From Zhengitettix transpicula (taxonomy: Eukaryota; Arthropoda; Insecta; Orthoptera; Tetrigidae): DNA of 64,000 bases. The stretch is from NCBI GenBank assembly GCA_037074705.1, contig CM073591.1, positions 61,630,897-61,694,896 on the forward strand. Reading direction: 5' to 3'. The translations under genes and the position numbers were made by a program. The notes under the pieces were generated by a model that had not been told where the DNA came from, did not search any database, and worked only from the letters and a program-made list of their open reading frames with translations. Of the stretch, positions 24,080 through 36,923 are shown piece after piece. How positions within the stretch are numbered: position 1 is the first letter of the stretch; each line of letters opens with the position of its first letter.

Positions 24080-24790
24080 TACGTGGGTGGATCAAAAGGT
24101 AATACCTCTTGTCTATAAAAAATTAAAAAATGAACATATAACAACGGAATTAGTACAGGTCATTGTCTGAATAATCCACCACACAACCCAGGCATCAAAA
24201 CCAGTTTGGAAAAATTTAGCTGTCATTGAATTTTTGGCAAAGAAATCTGGTTGTGTACGTAAGGAAATCCACAGTCGCTTGAAGAAAGTGTATTGGGACG
24301 CTGTAGCGGACATCAGCAATGTACGGCGTTGGGTGAAGAAGTTTGATAACGGAGAAACGGACGTGGCTGATAAAACCGACCACAACATCTGTCACAGATG
24401 CCAATCGAGGACGTGCTGATGAAGAGATTCGAAGATCTTGCCGCTTCATTGAAAGTCTCATTCGTCTCTGCGAAAGGAATAATTGCTGGCTTAGGTTACC
24501 AACAATTGTCTGTCAATAATTGGAGAAGGCGAGTGAAGAGATTCTCGAAGCGGATCAACAGGACTTCTTCAGAAATTTGGTCAGTGGAGACGAGATTTGG
24601 ACGTACCTCTATGACTTGGATAAGATTAAAACAGCTTTAAAATCATGGATCAAGAAAGAAAACCCTAAATTTATCCAAATCGCTTTTGATGCCTGGGTGC
24701 AACGATGGCGCAAATTCCACAAATGCTTGGTGAATAAATGTGTTGAATGGTAGTGTCGTGTAGAGTACAGTTCAGGCTACGATCTGTACT
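24080..24790 (+). pseudogene. Rearranged, internally deleted mariner transposase
   Basis: The left end has a mariner-type terminus after a TA (GTGGGTGGATCAAAAGGTAA, 24084-24103). The plus-strand frame from about 24220 gives the N-terminal DNA-binding part, 'AVIEFLAKKSGCVRKEIHSR', then 'VRRWVKKFDNGETDVADK', typical of mariner. Shifted pieces follow: 'TDANRGRADEEIRR', then 'LVSGDEIW' with the first catalytic Asp (about 24580). The reading then jumps to the C-terminal 'IAFDAWVQRWRKF' (about 24680), so the regions with the second and third catalytic Asp are deleted. Oddly, 24090-24215 is an inverted copy of the C-terminal end: TTTTGATGCCTGGGT reads forward at 24686 and as complement at about 24190. 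No clear right TIR is visible. Confidence 0.8.
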
Positions 24791-25920
24791 AATTATGTTG
24801 TCATATTTCCACGATTAAAATTTACAAATGGTATAAAACAGTTACATAAATATGACGTGGTACTCCAGTGAAACCATCCCTCATCAACATAGTAGTGTAG
24901 TGAAGACAAATTAATAAAAGTTGATAAAAATGTTCCTGTGACACACGGATTAAAAATTATTAGGGAAGTAGTACAGAAAACATAAATGAAATAAAGGAGA
25001 ATGTCTAGTTAAATAATTCTGTGATATGAATAGCTTTGCTGATGATTTCACTTGGTTGGAAAATCGCATCAAACCATTAATGACTCAAACAAGTTTTCTT
25101 TCTTGAAAATTTCTTGTGTAATTTTCTATTTCAATTAAATGTTCTGATTTTCATTTATAATTGATTATTTATATAAATATTAAGGCCAAAATTACTTTGA
25201 TGCTATAGTTTAGTGTTAACGCGCTTATTAAACAATTTCCGAGAGGGATGCCTGATATATTTCAGCACAATTAATTCTATGATCTAAACGTTTCTTTCTA
25301 CCCCTCAATAAATATTGTTTTAGGTTCTTAAGCGTAAGCACAAAGCCCAGCTAATGCTAATGACAAGGTTATTTAAGAATCACAATACTAGGAATGTTCT
25401 AGACGTTAGCAATGCAACTGATGTTAGTGAAACGTGAGTTGACTTTAGTGGCGATGAAATAGTGTGTTTCCAAAGCAATATTCACAGTAAAGTTGGTTTT
25501 CCATCCCTGAAATATGGTCTGACTGTGGTATAAAAGAATTAAAACATCCATTTTTACCAACGGCGACATTTATGGTTATTAATTGATTATGCTATTATCA
25601 AATGTTATTGATTCATTTTACAATTTAAATTTACTAATCCAATGAAAAGCTATGATTAAATTCCGGCAATTAAAAGTGCTATTTTAAGAAACTATCTGCA
25701 ACGGGACTGAGGGCTCATTATATCTGACATTTTTTAAATTAATTAATGAAAACGTTTAATTAAAATTTATTAAATGGTTCTACCAAAGTTTGAACAAGTA
25801 AAATAAAGCAATGAACATTTTAATTGAATTCATCAATTAAATAATAAATTTAAATCTCCCTCTGCCGTCAGGGATGCTGGGAAATTAAATGAATATGAGT
25901 TTTAACCAGGATAAACATAG
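24791..25920. other. AT-rich spacer, nothing recognised
   Basis: No gene or repeat seen. Confidence 0.5.
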
Positions 25921-26402
25921 TTTTTTTTATTTCAGAGTGACAGGCTATATGACGGTAATCTACGAGGTGGTAACCCGACATAGGAAGGGATTTGAAAGGG
26001 GGGATGCGGATGTATAGAGGAAAGTAGCCAAGGGTTAACTAGAGCCTCCGGCAGAAAGTTTAAGGATCCTACCCGTCATTCACCTAAAAGTAATGCAGGA
26101 CAAATCCTAGAAAACCTGCTTTAGGTATGAAGGGTGGTTGGTACTTGTCCCACGCCCTTCCTCCTACGGCGAGAGAATGGTTTCCTTTAGGGACGCAGCA
26201 TTCCCTTCTTCATGTCTCGCCAAGTTTAGGAGGCAACTGGCCGACTGTTCCAATAGGAACAGCCAACAACTCTTACCGTATGCCCAAGGTCTGCGACCCC
26301 GGAACATACCTCTCAGAACAGGCCGAGGTACCTCGGCTTGAGGGAACCTTAGTTCAAAAACGGAGAGAGGAAATGGTGTCCCGAAAGGTATCCCTCTCCG
26401 TC
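25921..26402 (-). mobile_element. Family B retroposon, long copy (B3)
   Basis: In retroposon sense its 3' end is the T-rich 25921-25932, followed by the blocks TGACAGGCTATATGA, GGGATTTGAAAGGGG, CAAGGGTTAACTAG and GGATCCTACCCG. It then extends through CCAATAGGAACAGCCAACAA, GCCCAAGGTCTGCGACCCCGG and GCCGAGGTACCTCGG. The 133-codon plus-strand frame over it is antisense to the retroposon and has no domain. It is one of the longest copies. Confidence 0.85.
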
Positions 26403-27872
26403 ACTCCAGAAATGTTCTGCCTCCAAGAGAACAGCCCTCACAGGTTCCTTGACAACTCTGTCATAAATTTCTCTATATTAATTTATTTTTTCATGTTGTC
26501 GGTCTCTGACCCTATTGATTCTGTTTGAGCTGAATGGAGAAGAAATCCCAGTCTTTCAGACATTATTTTAAATTTCTGGTAATAATCTTATGATACATTC
26601 TTCACACAATTGAAGTACAGATGCCTTCTAGTCGACCTACCAACTGAAATAATTCCTGTCACATCTGATTTTATGACCGCTTGAACACGCAATCCTTTTT
26701 GGGACACGAATTTGCAGAACCGGTGCAAAATTTAGCAAACCATATATAAGCTGTTCTTTTTCTATTGATCGCGATCATCTGTTAATGGATAACCGTAATC
26801 TCAGCACGCTAAATATATACTTTTTTTTTATTCTTTATCAAAATTGACCCCTTGTACATTAAATGTCAATTTCATAACATAATAATTTCAAAATACTCCT
26901 GTATTAAATATCGTTTTGTATTGTTCCGTGTCACAGTGCTTGGTCTTTAGTCTGAACAAGAATAAGAAAATATATTAACTTGAAAACAAATAATCAGGTG
27001 TCAACATCGTTTCATCATGCGCTACTTGAACAAAATTTATTAAAAGCAGTATTGGAGTCAATATTGAGTAAGAGTTTTCTTTGGAACATGTGATAAAATA
27101 TTTTATTTAACTGGACATTTTCAACCATTTCTGTCCCTTCCACGGAAATGGTTCTGTGAAGTTCGTAATGGCCACTCCAGGAGCGACATCTGAATCATGG
27201 CTGCGGTGGACCCTAAACTCTCGCCTTCAGGGTGAAGACAGCCGAATGGCTCTTTAAAACTACAGTTAATGTCACAGCAGCGATTGTTGGACGAGGGCCA
27301 CTTGAAAATATGGCGACCGTAACTGCGCTCACAATCACCAGGACAATGGCTCACGTGTTCAGGAGCAATCCTAATAGATAATTGACTTCTGCCAAGACCG
27401 AAGACAGAATTACGATGACATTGCCCGACATTATTGACCTCATTTTTGCGTCATATCCCAGTATTTCTAGTATCATTGTTACCCAAACGAAAATTGATGA
27501 AAATAAAACATTATTATATCCTTATAACGCGAAATATCTACAGAAACCTCGAGCTCCATCTTATCCACTCTATCTAGAAAAAGTCACAATAGGTAAATTT
27601 ATTAAGTAGACATACGGTAATGGTTGAACTCACAAATAATGGCGTACGAAAACTGTACGATATGGAAACGTGAGATTCCATGGCTCATTTGTGTTGAAGT
27701 TTAGGTAGTGTTCTATATTAACTATGAAATAATTAGATTATTTTATTAAATTTCGATCCTACAGAAATATAAATTATTCGAGTTGCTTATTAAACATTCC
27801 AATTCAATAATCCTTTTAAAAATTTCTATACCCACAGTCAAACTATATTGAAAAGACCCTTCATATATATAC
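26403..27872. other. Spacer; unique GC patch 27120-27370
   Basis: Mostly AT-rich. The patch 27120-27370 has balanced composition and no repeat similarity, but no protein motif in either strand's frames. Confidence 0.4.
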
Positions 27873-28957
27873 CGTAGAAACTACCAATGTGTAATGAAAT
27901 GATTTTTTTTATAATGTCTTTAATATTTGTTTTGTCGGCGTACTAATTATGGCCCAGGTATTGTAAACAACAGTCATCGTGGCGTAAGATTGTGGAGTGC
28001 TGTAGACGTATTATTGTTGGTGTATATTTGAGGTTGAAAGCTTGGACGAGAAAGCAAGCAGTTCGTAACGAAAGCCGCCTGAAGGTGGTCACATTCAGCC
28101 TAGAATATTAAGTGAAACAGTAAAGTTAATAATCAGAACAGTGAAGTACAATAGTCAGTTTTTCATTAATGTCCAGGACCGTAATGTCGGTTGGTAGATG
28201 TAGGGTGAAAAAGTTCTAGAACGAGTGTTGGAGACGTGTCCCGTGATGAGTTTGCCGGAACTTAAGCAACGTGAAAATTAGAGTTCATTGAGTAAGTTTT
28301 TGAAAAGTGGTTATAAGTAAATGAGAGAAATATAACCCAGCGGTGTTTTGAAACTGATCAACATTCTAAACTGCCTTCATGACCTATGCTGATTTAGGTT
28401 GTGAACAGTGAATACCATAGCCCTTTTAAATAAAATTCTTTTAAATAACCAGTGAAGTGTGTTATGAAAGCAACTCTGGTGATTTGTTGGGTTAAAAATT
28501 TCAATTGTAAACCTTATATCAAAATTATATCGAAATTCTTTAGATTTTCACAGATTTCAGATTTTTTTATGTTAACATTTCTCTTGTAAATTGAATTCTT
28601 TATTTTTGTAACATTTTTGTTTTCATTTGATTTGGTGATAATTGCGATTTACTGTAACTATTAGAGGCCCAATAAGCGGCCCTGAAGAATTAAGAATTTC
28701 ATTAAAAGTTGGGGCAACCACAATTATTTAAAAGTTTATGTACAGAATTCAAACTAAATGGAAATTTGTATTAAATGTTTTATCTTTAAAAGTTAATTAT
28801 TTAAATTCATTTATAAATCCCATTAATTATCCACATCGTGGGGACATTGTTAATCCATTACAGTTTTTTGCAGAAGTTCTTTAAATTATTTATTACATTA
28901 TTTATTTGACGCCGCAACGTGAGGCTATATCTTATATTTTTTAACTTGATTATTACA
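27873..28957 (+). mobile_element. LTR element L3 (LTR + PBS-like motif + stub)
   Basis: Begins with a decayed terminus (CGTAGAAACTACC) after TATATATAC. The LTR ends TTTATTACA at 28897. The PBS-like TTTGACGCCGCAACGTGAGG follows (about 28904-28923), then a stub of about 37 bp ending GATTATTACA at 28957, flanked by ATATAATATATA. Shared with L2: TTATGGCCCAGGTATTGTA (about 27947) and AGAGGCCCAATAAGCGGCCC (about 28664). No coding remains. Confidence 0.7.
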
Positions 28958-31900
28958 ATATAATATATATATATTTATATATTATAAAGAATTATTTTTG
29001 TGGGCTGGGTTTTTGCGTTAAATCAAAAAAAATATTGACCATTCAAGAAATCTTATATAAGTTTATTACAGTTCAGCATGAAAAACTCTTATCTCAGGCA
29101 CCTGTGGTTTTTACATAGAAGAGATTTGCTGCCCGTACCAAATACGTACTGATATTCTGTGTTGTGTTGCTTCCTGTAGCTCTCGTACCGACGTCTCTGT
29201 ATCTCACAGCCGGCAGAACGGGTTAAGTGCAGTGATGACTTTAGTCAGGACCATTGCAAGGCGTTGACTCAGGGGTTGACCACTGGCTAAGGCGTCGGCC
29301 TCCGGGATTGATTGCTGGCAAGCCGTCGTACTAAATTGTGTGGCTTCGATGAACTCTTCACTAACAAATTGTGGCCCCTTTCTCACGACGATTGTGCCTC
29401 GGACTATATCAGAGACAACAACTTGGAAAAGTTTACAGCAGAACTCATGATATTTGTAGATTGGTGACACTTAAAACGTATACACGTAACGCAAGACGGA
29501 GCCTCTCATAATCACATCCATCAGCTGCGGTGAGCGCAGAACCACTGTCCAGTTTCAAAACCCTATCTCCGTTCCCTCCATTATAGCCTCCCATTCTTTT
29601 ACTTTTTTTTCATTATTAGAAAACTTCGTCGAAATGTCAGGTTCACTGATTCGTGCATTGTTACAAGAGTTATAGCACACAGCTGCAGTTCCGTAGTCAA
29701 CAATGGCCAACTATTCTGTCATCTTGAGGCCAACAATCGAGACAGAACATGAAAATTACTTGGATGTAAATATTTATCTCCTCCACCCCCACGCACGTGC
29801 ACGATTTCGAATTCTCCAAACCACAGCAAACAACACTTTCGAGACAAAGCAAAACTAAACAAAAATACACGCGTTACAATATATATACTATGTTTGACCA
29901 AGTAATTGTACACATCTGGGAATACTTTGAGGCCGATACATCCAGCCAAACCCTCTTAGTTTATATACAATCTCAAAGAGGTGACCTCCGTCGTTATTTC
30001 TTTCTACCATGCGGTATATTTTTAATTTCACACATAGACGTAATGAAAAATAAAATAGTTAACTACCGTCCGTTTAGCCTTTTGATTTGCTTTACTGATT
30101 TATCCATCTATTATTAATTACCATATATTTATTTTCCATTCAATCATCTTGAAAACTCATTGGTTCTCTAAGCAATCCAAGAATTAATGCCATCACAAAA
30201 AAAAATCCCTGAGTTCAAATTTATGCTTCTCAGTACGGGAGAAATCTTTGCAAAACTCAACATCCAGCTTTGAAGAGATAAGTTCCTAAGTAATAAGACA
30301 TTATGTAAAACAGTATGGTGGAAAGATTTCTGAATCAGTGATGCGTGCCTTGTGATGACGTTAATTATTCCTCGAAACGTCATTGTGTTAAGCCTTTGAG
30401 AGGCAGGCTTAATGGATATTTAAAGTATTTTATTAAGAGAAAAGTGTTTCCCCGTCATGAGCAGATGTGTGAGGGATTGGAAAATGAAAATCTTCTGTTG
30501 CCATGTGGATAAAGATTAAGCGATCGAACAACAAAAACAGTTTCCGTGAAATAAAGAAATAAATAAAACAGTCGATGAGGAGCGTGGATTGTATATGAAA
30601 AAATTGTGATGCAGAATAGTACTTCTAACAGAATTTCAGTATTTACAGTTTAGTATAAAGGTAACTTTATGTGAAGGACTCCACACACGCCAGATAAAGT
30701 CTATTGCTGACCTGATCGTCTGTCACCACTCACATCAAGTCAGTCTGGCGCCGACTGTGTTTAGTTATTTGTCTCAGACGGTCAGACAGGTCAGACCAGA
30801 GTCTCAGCACCACATCTGTGGAAAAGTAAAGTTTCTCGATGCATATGTCTTCCAGTTAGTTACTATCCTCCAAAATAGGTTGACATAATGTTGTAATTGA
30901 AAGATTTTCCGAAAGTAAGAGACAGATATTATTTTATCAAAAAATAAATTCAGCTCAGATGGTAAGCCTAATATTTGGACCAAGAATTCTAAAATATGAT
31001 AAAACAATAGTTGCTGTTCAAAGTTTTTTTTTTCCAGATTTGAATTTGTAGCAACCAATCCGGCAGATGGACAAATGTAGTTAATCATGCATACATGCTC
31101 TAAAACGTCCATAAATTCTTTTAGGAAACTTAATAAGGTTGCAAGAACTCAGGACATATCAGCAATTAAGACACCTGAAACAGGTGGATGTACAAGGTAG
31201 ATCGTTACCTGGAATATAGAACGATGGGCCAAGCTGCCTCCAGGGTGTTTTACAACACTAGATGGTAATGAAATAGGACAATTATTTTTTATCTGTCCTG
31301 AATTTTAAACTCCATGGCCATAAACCAGAGGGATTTAATTGGATGGTCAACTGATAAAAATCAGTCTGTTGCGGATCAGCCACAGATGTCCAGGTTCGCC
31401 TAAATATCTTCCATTTACAAACGATGAATTCCTTTCTGACTGATGCTGAGTACATGTGTTCAGAGGCACTATTGCAAGGAAGGACAGCCCTTGAAAGGGT
31501 CCTAAAAGCCTGAGCCTCTGGCTGGGAGTCAAGTGGCCACAATCTTGCCGACAAAGGCAAGGGCTGCTCCATAAAAACACACACACACTCACACTCGAGG
31601 CATCGAGCCCGTGATTCTGCCTTTCCTGTTTACGCTCTCATTGTGGCATTATCAGCGGCAATAAATACTTGCCAACGCGCCTCGGTTCTGTGGGAAACAC
31701 CAGGTATATTCGGGGCAGAGTTTTTGTGAGTGTCCGGATGGATATCCACGAGTGCCTAGACGTGTAGGCTGCATCGGTGATCAAGCCATCAAGCATCCAC
31801 ATCCGCTGACAACCCCTCCAGTAGCTCAGGCATGTAGACACCTATGGATTTCAGAGATTCTTCATTCGTAGAGTCACGTATCAAGCAAACTATACCTACT

Positions 31901-31994
31901 ATAACAGTTTCACTAAGATCATGAGACAAAAAACTGGCAATGTAAAATTAACTTTTATACACAAACTTTTTGGCATTTCCGTTAGCATTCATAT
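28958..31994. other. Spacer, no supported gene
   Basis: Small frames occur (29204-29470 minus, 29797-30117 plus, 30804-31112 minus, 31282-31592 minus) but none shows a domain. 31490-31860 is GC-richer and includes a short (CA)n (about 31577-31592); it may be old repeat, but I cannot assign it. Confidence 0.4.
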
Positions 31995-32209
31995 TGTAAT
32001 GCCAATTAATTAAAACATTAATTGTGAAATTGAAAATCTAAATTGTTTGAGAAATCCTTTGTAGGGGCAGGAGCTTTTGGAATAACAATAGAAAACCAGG
32101 CTCTGTTCCTCTGTCGGAAGGTCCGTCAAAATGGCGTAGGCGCGCTCAAATTGCAAAGCGAGAGTTCAGTTCGCGGGAAGGTTTGGTGAAGTTCAGGTGG
32201 CAGGAACAA

Positions 32210-32395
32210 ATTGTTAATGAGTTTGCATTAAGATCTTGAGGAGTTCAGTTTGCATTAAGATCTCGAGGAGCTCAGTTCGTAAGAAACATTGAGACGAAAG
32301 TACAGTTTTGCATTAAGATCTTGAGGAGTTCAGTTAGCAGGAACAAATTGTTAATCAGTTTGCATTAAGACATTGAGGAGCCGACCAGAAATAGC
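32210..32395 (+). repeat. Short imperfect tandem repeat inside L4
   Basis: GTTTGCATTAAGATCTTGAG recurs at about 32221, 32248, 32308 and 32360 with small changes (aagatctcgagg, aagacattgagg), mostly followed by AGTTCAG. The units sit directly upstream of the 306-bp repeats within the same LTR. Confidence 0.85.
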
Positions 32396-32415
32396 GAAAA
32401 GTTTCGGTATAAGTC

Positions 32416-33115
32416 CGGAACAATAAAGACTACCCAATTGACGAATCGTAGAATTCACCTATCAACCGATAGATGACGAAAAGAGAGATACAGTTTGCAG
32501 GAAGGTTTGGTGAACTACAGTTCGCTGGGAGATTTGTTGAGAGAGAGTTCACGGAAAGACCTCGTCGAGGTATAACAGTTTTTCGAAGGAGAATTCAACA
32601 GGGTTGGCAATTAGCAGGACAAAGTAAAACATTCATAAAAGTATAACGTCGAAACCTGTTAAGAAAAAGCCGTTTTTGTGTCCATAGCCGGCCAGAAATC
32701 GCAAAAGTTTCGGTTTAAGTTCGGAACAATAAAGACTACCCAATTGACGAATCATAGAATTCACCTATCAACCGATAGATGACGAAAAGAGAGATACAGT
32801 TTGCAGGAAGGTTTGGTGAACTACAGTTCGCTGGGAGATTTGTTGAGATACAGTTCACGGAAAGACCTCGTCGAGGTATAACAGTTTTTCGAAGGAGAAT
32901 TCAACAGGGTTGGCAATTAACAGGACAAAGTAAAACATTCATAAAAGTATAACGTCGAAACCTGCTAAGAAAAAGCAGTTTTTGTGTCCATACCCGGCTA
33001 GAAATCACAAAAGTTTCGGTTTAAGTCCGGAACAATAAAGACTACCCAATCAACAAATCGCAGAATTCACCTAAGGCGAGCGGTCAACCGATAGATGACG
33101 AAAGGAGGATCATCC
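32416..33115 (+). repeat. 306-bp tandem repeat inside L4 (2 full units + partial third)
   Basis: CGGAACAATAAAGACTACCC occurs at 32416, 32722 and 33028, exactly 306 bp apart. Units one and two are nearly identical across the full period; unit three is cut after about 85 bp and passes into the sequence shared with L5. The near-identity implies recent duplication or homogenisation. The position inside an LTR suggests duplication of LTR promoter or enhancer-like sequence, which is inference. Confidence 0.95.
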
Positions 33116-33585
33116 GAGTTCCTGACAACATATAAAATTTTGGCTTAAAAATTTGGTGTAGAATCTGTGAGTTTAGAAGCAGTGTAAAACCCCACAATAG
33201 TGTTTTCGAAAATTTAAGGTATGCTGGAATGCTGGGCAGACGTGAGTAACAATTAAAAAAACAATTAATAATGTAAACGTAATTGAAAGATAGCCGTCAG
33301 ATTTCGTTCTCTTATTGATTAAAATTGTTAATCAGAGTCAATCTTTTTACTTTTAATTTCGTTCCAGTTAAATTGACGAGTCAATTTTCTTTTCTTTTAA
33401 TTGTAATTTGTTGTTGATACGATTATAAATATTATTGATTCGTACATTATCAAACCCAGTGAAGACCCTGAGAAATTCAATATTATAAATTTGTAATTGT
33501 TTGAGGGTTTGCCACAATAAAATCTTTTGATGGTAAATTGTATTAATTTTTCATTTAATAAGCCTATCATTAGAGTATTATTACA

Positions 33586-34998
33586 ATATATTCGGATGAA
33601 TTCAATATTTCCGGATCCAGTGACAATAGATTCTGGCACACTACGATGCCACGTGATTGGTGGGATCTATACTTGGGTTAAATCACTTACTTGAGTTTGC
33701 AGAAAATACAGGATATAAAAAATATGGATGGTGTAAATGTTCTGTATGTTTTTGACTGTATCGGAAACGACGAAACATACTTCAAAACAGACTAAAGTTT
33801 TCGGAACTTGTTCCTTAAACTCAGAACAATATTTTTCTTTGGGAAGTTTACGAGTAAATATAAAAATTTGATATGCACTAGTTTTTCACGAAAGAAAGAG
33901 ACGTCAACGAGTTCAACGTGCAGTCATGATTATTTCGCTTTCTTTTCCAATAATTTAGCTTATTTTCAATTAGTTTCTATTCTTATCTTGGTTTTAGTGG
34001 ACAATGAAGGCACTTGATCGTTATTGTCGTGTGTTCCCCTGGCTTAAGAAGAACATCGTTGTCCTAATCCAACGCAGAGTTTGTCCTGGGCTCTTGGCGA
34101 AGTGAGTGCGCAAAAACCGTGGTTAATTACTGAGAACCTCCGGAGTCATCCATCACAGCCTTCAGTCAGACGACGGATGGGAATGTGTCAACGACAACAC
34201 GCCTCCGCATCAGCCACTGCAGTCGGAATCGCAACTCCTCAACTTAAATACGAACATTTGCTAGTGTCAACAATTTACTTTACCGCCCACTTGACATTTG
34301 TATAGATCATTTACCATAACACAAACGTCGTCGAGTCCGTTAATAACTTACAGTGTTTCGTTTCATGGTTTTTTTTTTCAGTATTAACGGATAATTTTTT
34401 CTCTGTTTTAAATTAGAAGTCAACAAAGCAGACGACAATTATTTTTGATCAATTCTTTTACAGAAACTTTGTTTTCTTGTCTTATGTTTCTCATTCCCTT
34501 CCTAGTTTGATGTCTTACACTTGTAAGAAAATTACTGAATGCATGTAACTTATTATAAATCCTCTCAGAGGATCTGTTCAGCTATTTTATTTGTACCGAT
34601 CGTCAGGATGAGCTGTCATTTCCACAGGGAACTATTCTATGCAGTAAAAATTAACAATTAGTATTATATAATAATATGCAGACGCATTGACTTTTGTGTC
34701 CATTCCTACGATTGTATCTCGTCCATTACACATTAAATGGTGCTTATAGAATATACAACACTTTCCAGTAATTAATAGTAAATATAGGTCAATATTCAGG
34801 AGAAATAGAAGTACCATGCCGACAATTGAGTAACTCATTCCAGAGTGTATTTAGTTAAGCTTCAACGTTACATTGTGAGTAGTAATGATGGCTCATAGAT
34901 GATTACTGAGGATGAAATCGGACCCCGGGGTGAGGGCGCCGGGTTAAATATTTTCGGAGCGTGTGACCTCCGTGAAGAGGTCATCGACTATCTGTGCT

Positions 34999-35000
<2 letters not shown>
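33586..35000. other. Spacer, nothing recognised
   Basis: AT-rich; no supported gene. The patch around 34030-34260 is less AT-rich with no motif. Confidence 0.5.

Positions 35001-35038
<38 letters not shown>
35001..35038. repeat. (GA)19 microsatellite
   Basis: Uninterrupted GA run. The plus-strand frame across it (34899-35111) encodes Arg-Glu repeats and is an artefact. Confidence 0.95.
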
Positions 35039-35040
<2 letters not shown>

Positions 35041-35464
35041 CCAGGCCGAGCACTTTCTGGCATCGTAGTGGAACAAAATTGCAAATAATGTTATTTTATT
35101 ACGAATCCTGAATTCAATATTCATACAGTTTCAGAAAAAACAAATTCATGTTCATGTGGTAGAATTCCTCATATGATAGACGAGATTATATTTCGTTGCC
35201 TGTTTGAGAATGAAGGGAAGTAGTGAAACCAGGAAAGTTGGATCCAACAGTTACAATATTAAAATTACTCTTTACGGATAGGTTTTGCGATTGAAGACAC
35301 TCGTACTTCATTCAAAATTTTCAAAGAACTGATACCATCCACGCAGCTTTCAATTTCTACAATTTATTGCTTATTACAAAACTTTATATGGTACACGTGC
35401 CCTTGAATTACAATATTTTTTAAATGAAAAATGTAATACTTCTGTTTTGAACATTCGATATAAG

Positions 35465-35556
35465 ATGAAATGGCCAAATGCAGAAAAAAGTAGTGATGTT
35501 ATAAATACCACACACTAGTGTCTGTAATTGGCTATTTATCTTATTTTTTTAAGGTA
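35465..35556. mobile_element. Foldback MITE family C, minimal copy (3)
   Basis: Short hairpin: GATGAAATGGCCAAATGCAG and TATAAATACCACACACTAG on the left, GTCTGTAATTGGCTATTTATC on the right. It shares arm words with copies at 4243, 48445 and 55696 but has lost most of the interior. Confidence 0.65.
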
Positions 35557-36214
35557 TTTTCCTTGGCCATGGGCAAGTCTGTTCGGAACTAAAACGAACA
35601 TTCGGGTAAACTCAGGAACTTTCGAGAAGAATGAGACATGTAAACAGAACAATTTTTTTCTGAAAATTAATTTATTTGAACATTGGGCAATAGGTAAACT
35701 TTGGAATATACATTTTTATATTATGAATATTATATATCTTAGTTAATGAATGTATGTCTGTCTTTTATGCTGATTGCGAGTTGTTCACTTTTAATACGTA
35801 GAATTTCAGAAATAAACTTGTATTTAATTTCTTCATAAAAAAATGTCAACTTTGGAGAAGCCGGAGCTACGCCACTATCATTCTTAAAAACACTAATTAT
35901 ATTCTTACAGCTGGGATATATAGGTTATTGAGAAACAAGGTATTTTTTATCATACCCTCTACTTTACTTAATATATCTTAACTTTTACGAATCAGTTTCT
36001 TGATGTACAACATATCCCGAACTAAACACAATGCATTTCCTTGTGTCAAAGTTTTCAGTAGAGTTTTCACACTACCTAGTTGTCGTAACAAATGTTCGTG
36101 TTAACTAAGCTCCGGTCTACCCCCACTACAATTACAGTGCAGTGGACGGTGCGCGTCTTATTTTGACAGGACTTGTTATTACTCGCGGCCTATACTAATA
36201 ATAAATCAAGAGAA
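35557..36214. other. AT-rich spacer, nothing recognised
   Basis: No gene or repeat seen. Confidence 0.5.
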
Positions 36215-36673
36215 AAGAGGATGCCTTTGGGGATGCCTTCTCCTTTCTTTTTTGAACTAAGGTTCCCTCAAGCCGAGATACCTTAGCCTGTTTTGAGAGG
36301 TGTGTGGTCCGGGGTCGCAGAACTTGGGCATACGGTAAGATTTGTTCCCTCGTACCATTGGAACAGTCGGTCTGCTGCCTTCTAAAAAATAAGTAAATGC
36401 TGCGCCCGCACAGCAAACCCCTCTCCCGCCATCGGAAGGACGTGGGTCAAGTACCCAATGCCCGACGTACCTGATGCAGGTTTTTTAGCGTTTGTCCTGC
36501 ATCATTTTAGGCGAATGCCGGGTAGGATCCATAAACTATAGACCGGGGGCCCTAGTTAACCCTTGGCTACCTTCCCCCTACCCTTCCGCGTCCCCTCTTT
36601 AAAATCCCTTACTATGCTATTAAAGGGAGTTTCGACCATGTGGATTACCCTCATGTAACCCGTTACTCTAAAA
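36215..36673 (+). mobile_element. Family B retroposon, long copy (B4)
   Basis: Plus-sense copy starting GAGGATGCCTTTGGGGATG, then TTTTGAACTAAGGTTCCC, TGTGGTCCGGGGTCGCAGAA, GGAACAGTCGGTCTGC, GATCCATAAACTATAGACCG and CATGTAACCCGTTACTCT. The A-rich tail is decayed (AAAATAAATT). The minus-strand frame over it is antisense noise. It is about 460 bp, close to the longest form here. Confidence 0.85.
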
Positions 36674-36923
36674 TAAATTATTTTGCTTGGGGCGAGGGAG
36701 GAAGTTAATAGAAAATATTAAGAATGTTTTGTTCTTGTACATATTAGAAAATAAGAAATAAGCATGCTTTTAGGGCCATACGCCAGAAGTGAAACTTATT
36801 TAATTTTTTGCACTTTTTCAGAAATAAGTCAATATTTTGTATAGGAGTTTGTAAATAAATGTGTGTTTGCTCATTTAAAGTTATTAGGATCACTATTCTA
36901 TAGCTCAATATATCGCATTCTCC

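Larger units (their letters stand above)
31995..33585 (+). mobile_element. Solo LTR L4, 1,591 bp, expanded by internal tandem repeats
   Basis: Starts TGTAATGCCAATTAATT (31995) and ends GAGTATTATTACA (33585), with perfect 4-bp target duplications ATAT at 31991-31994 and 33586-33589. Nothing follows the terminal ACA, so this is a clean solo LTR. It matches L5 at GGGGCAGGAGCTTTTGG (about 32064), AGGATCATCCGAGTTCCTG (about 33105) and ATTATCAAACCCAGTGAAGA (about 33445). Two 306-bp tandem units account for its extra length: 1,591 minus 612 is 979 bp, the length of the L1 LTR. There is no coding frame. Confidence 0.85.

Noticed and set aside
32416..33115. CRISPR-like or satellite array
   Set aside because: Unit is 306 bp with only two full copies, inside a eukaryotic LTR bounded by ATAT duplications; no repeat-spacer pattern.
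34899..35111. Frame encoding Arg-Glu repeats
   Set aside because: Translation of the (GA)19 microsatellite.
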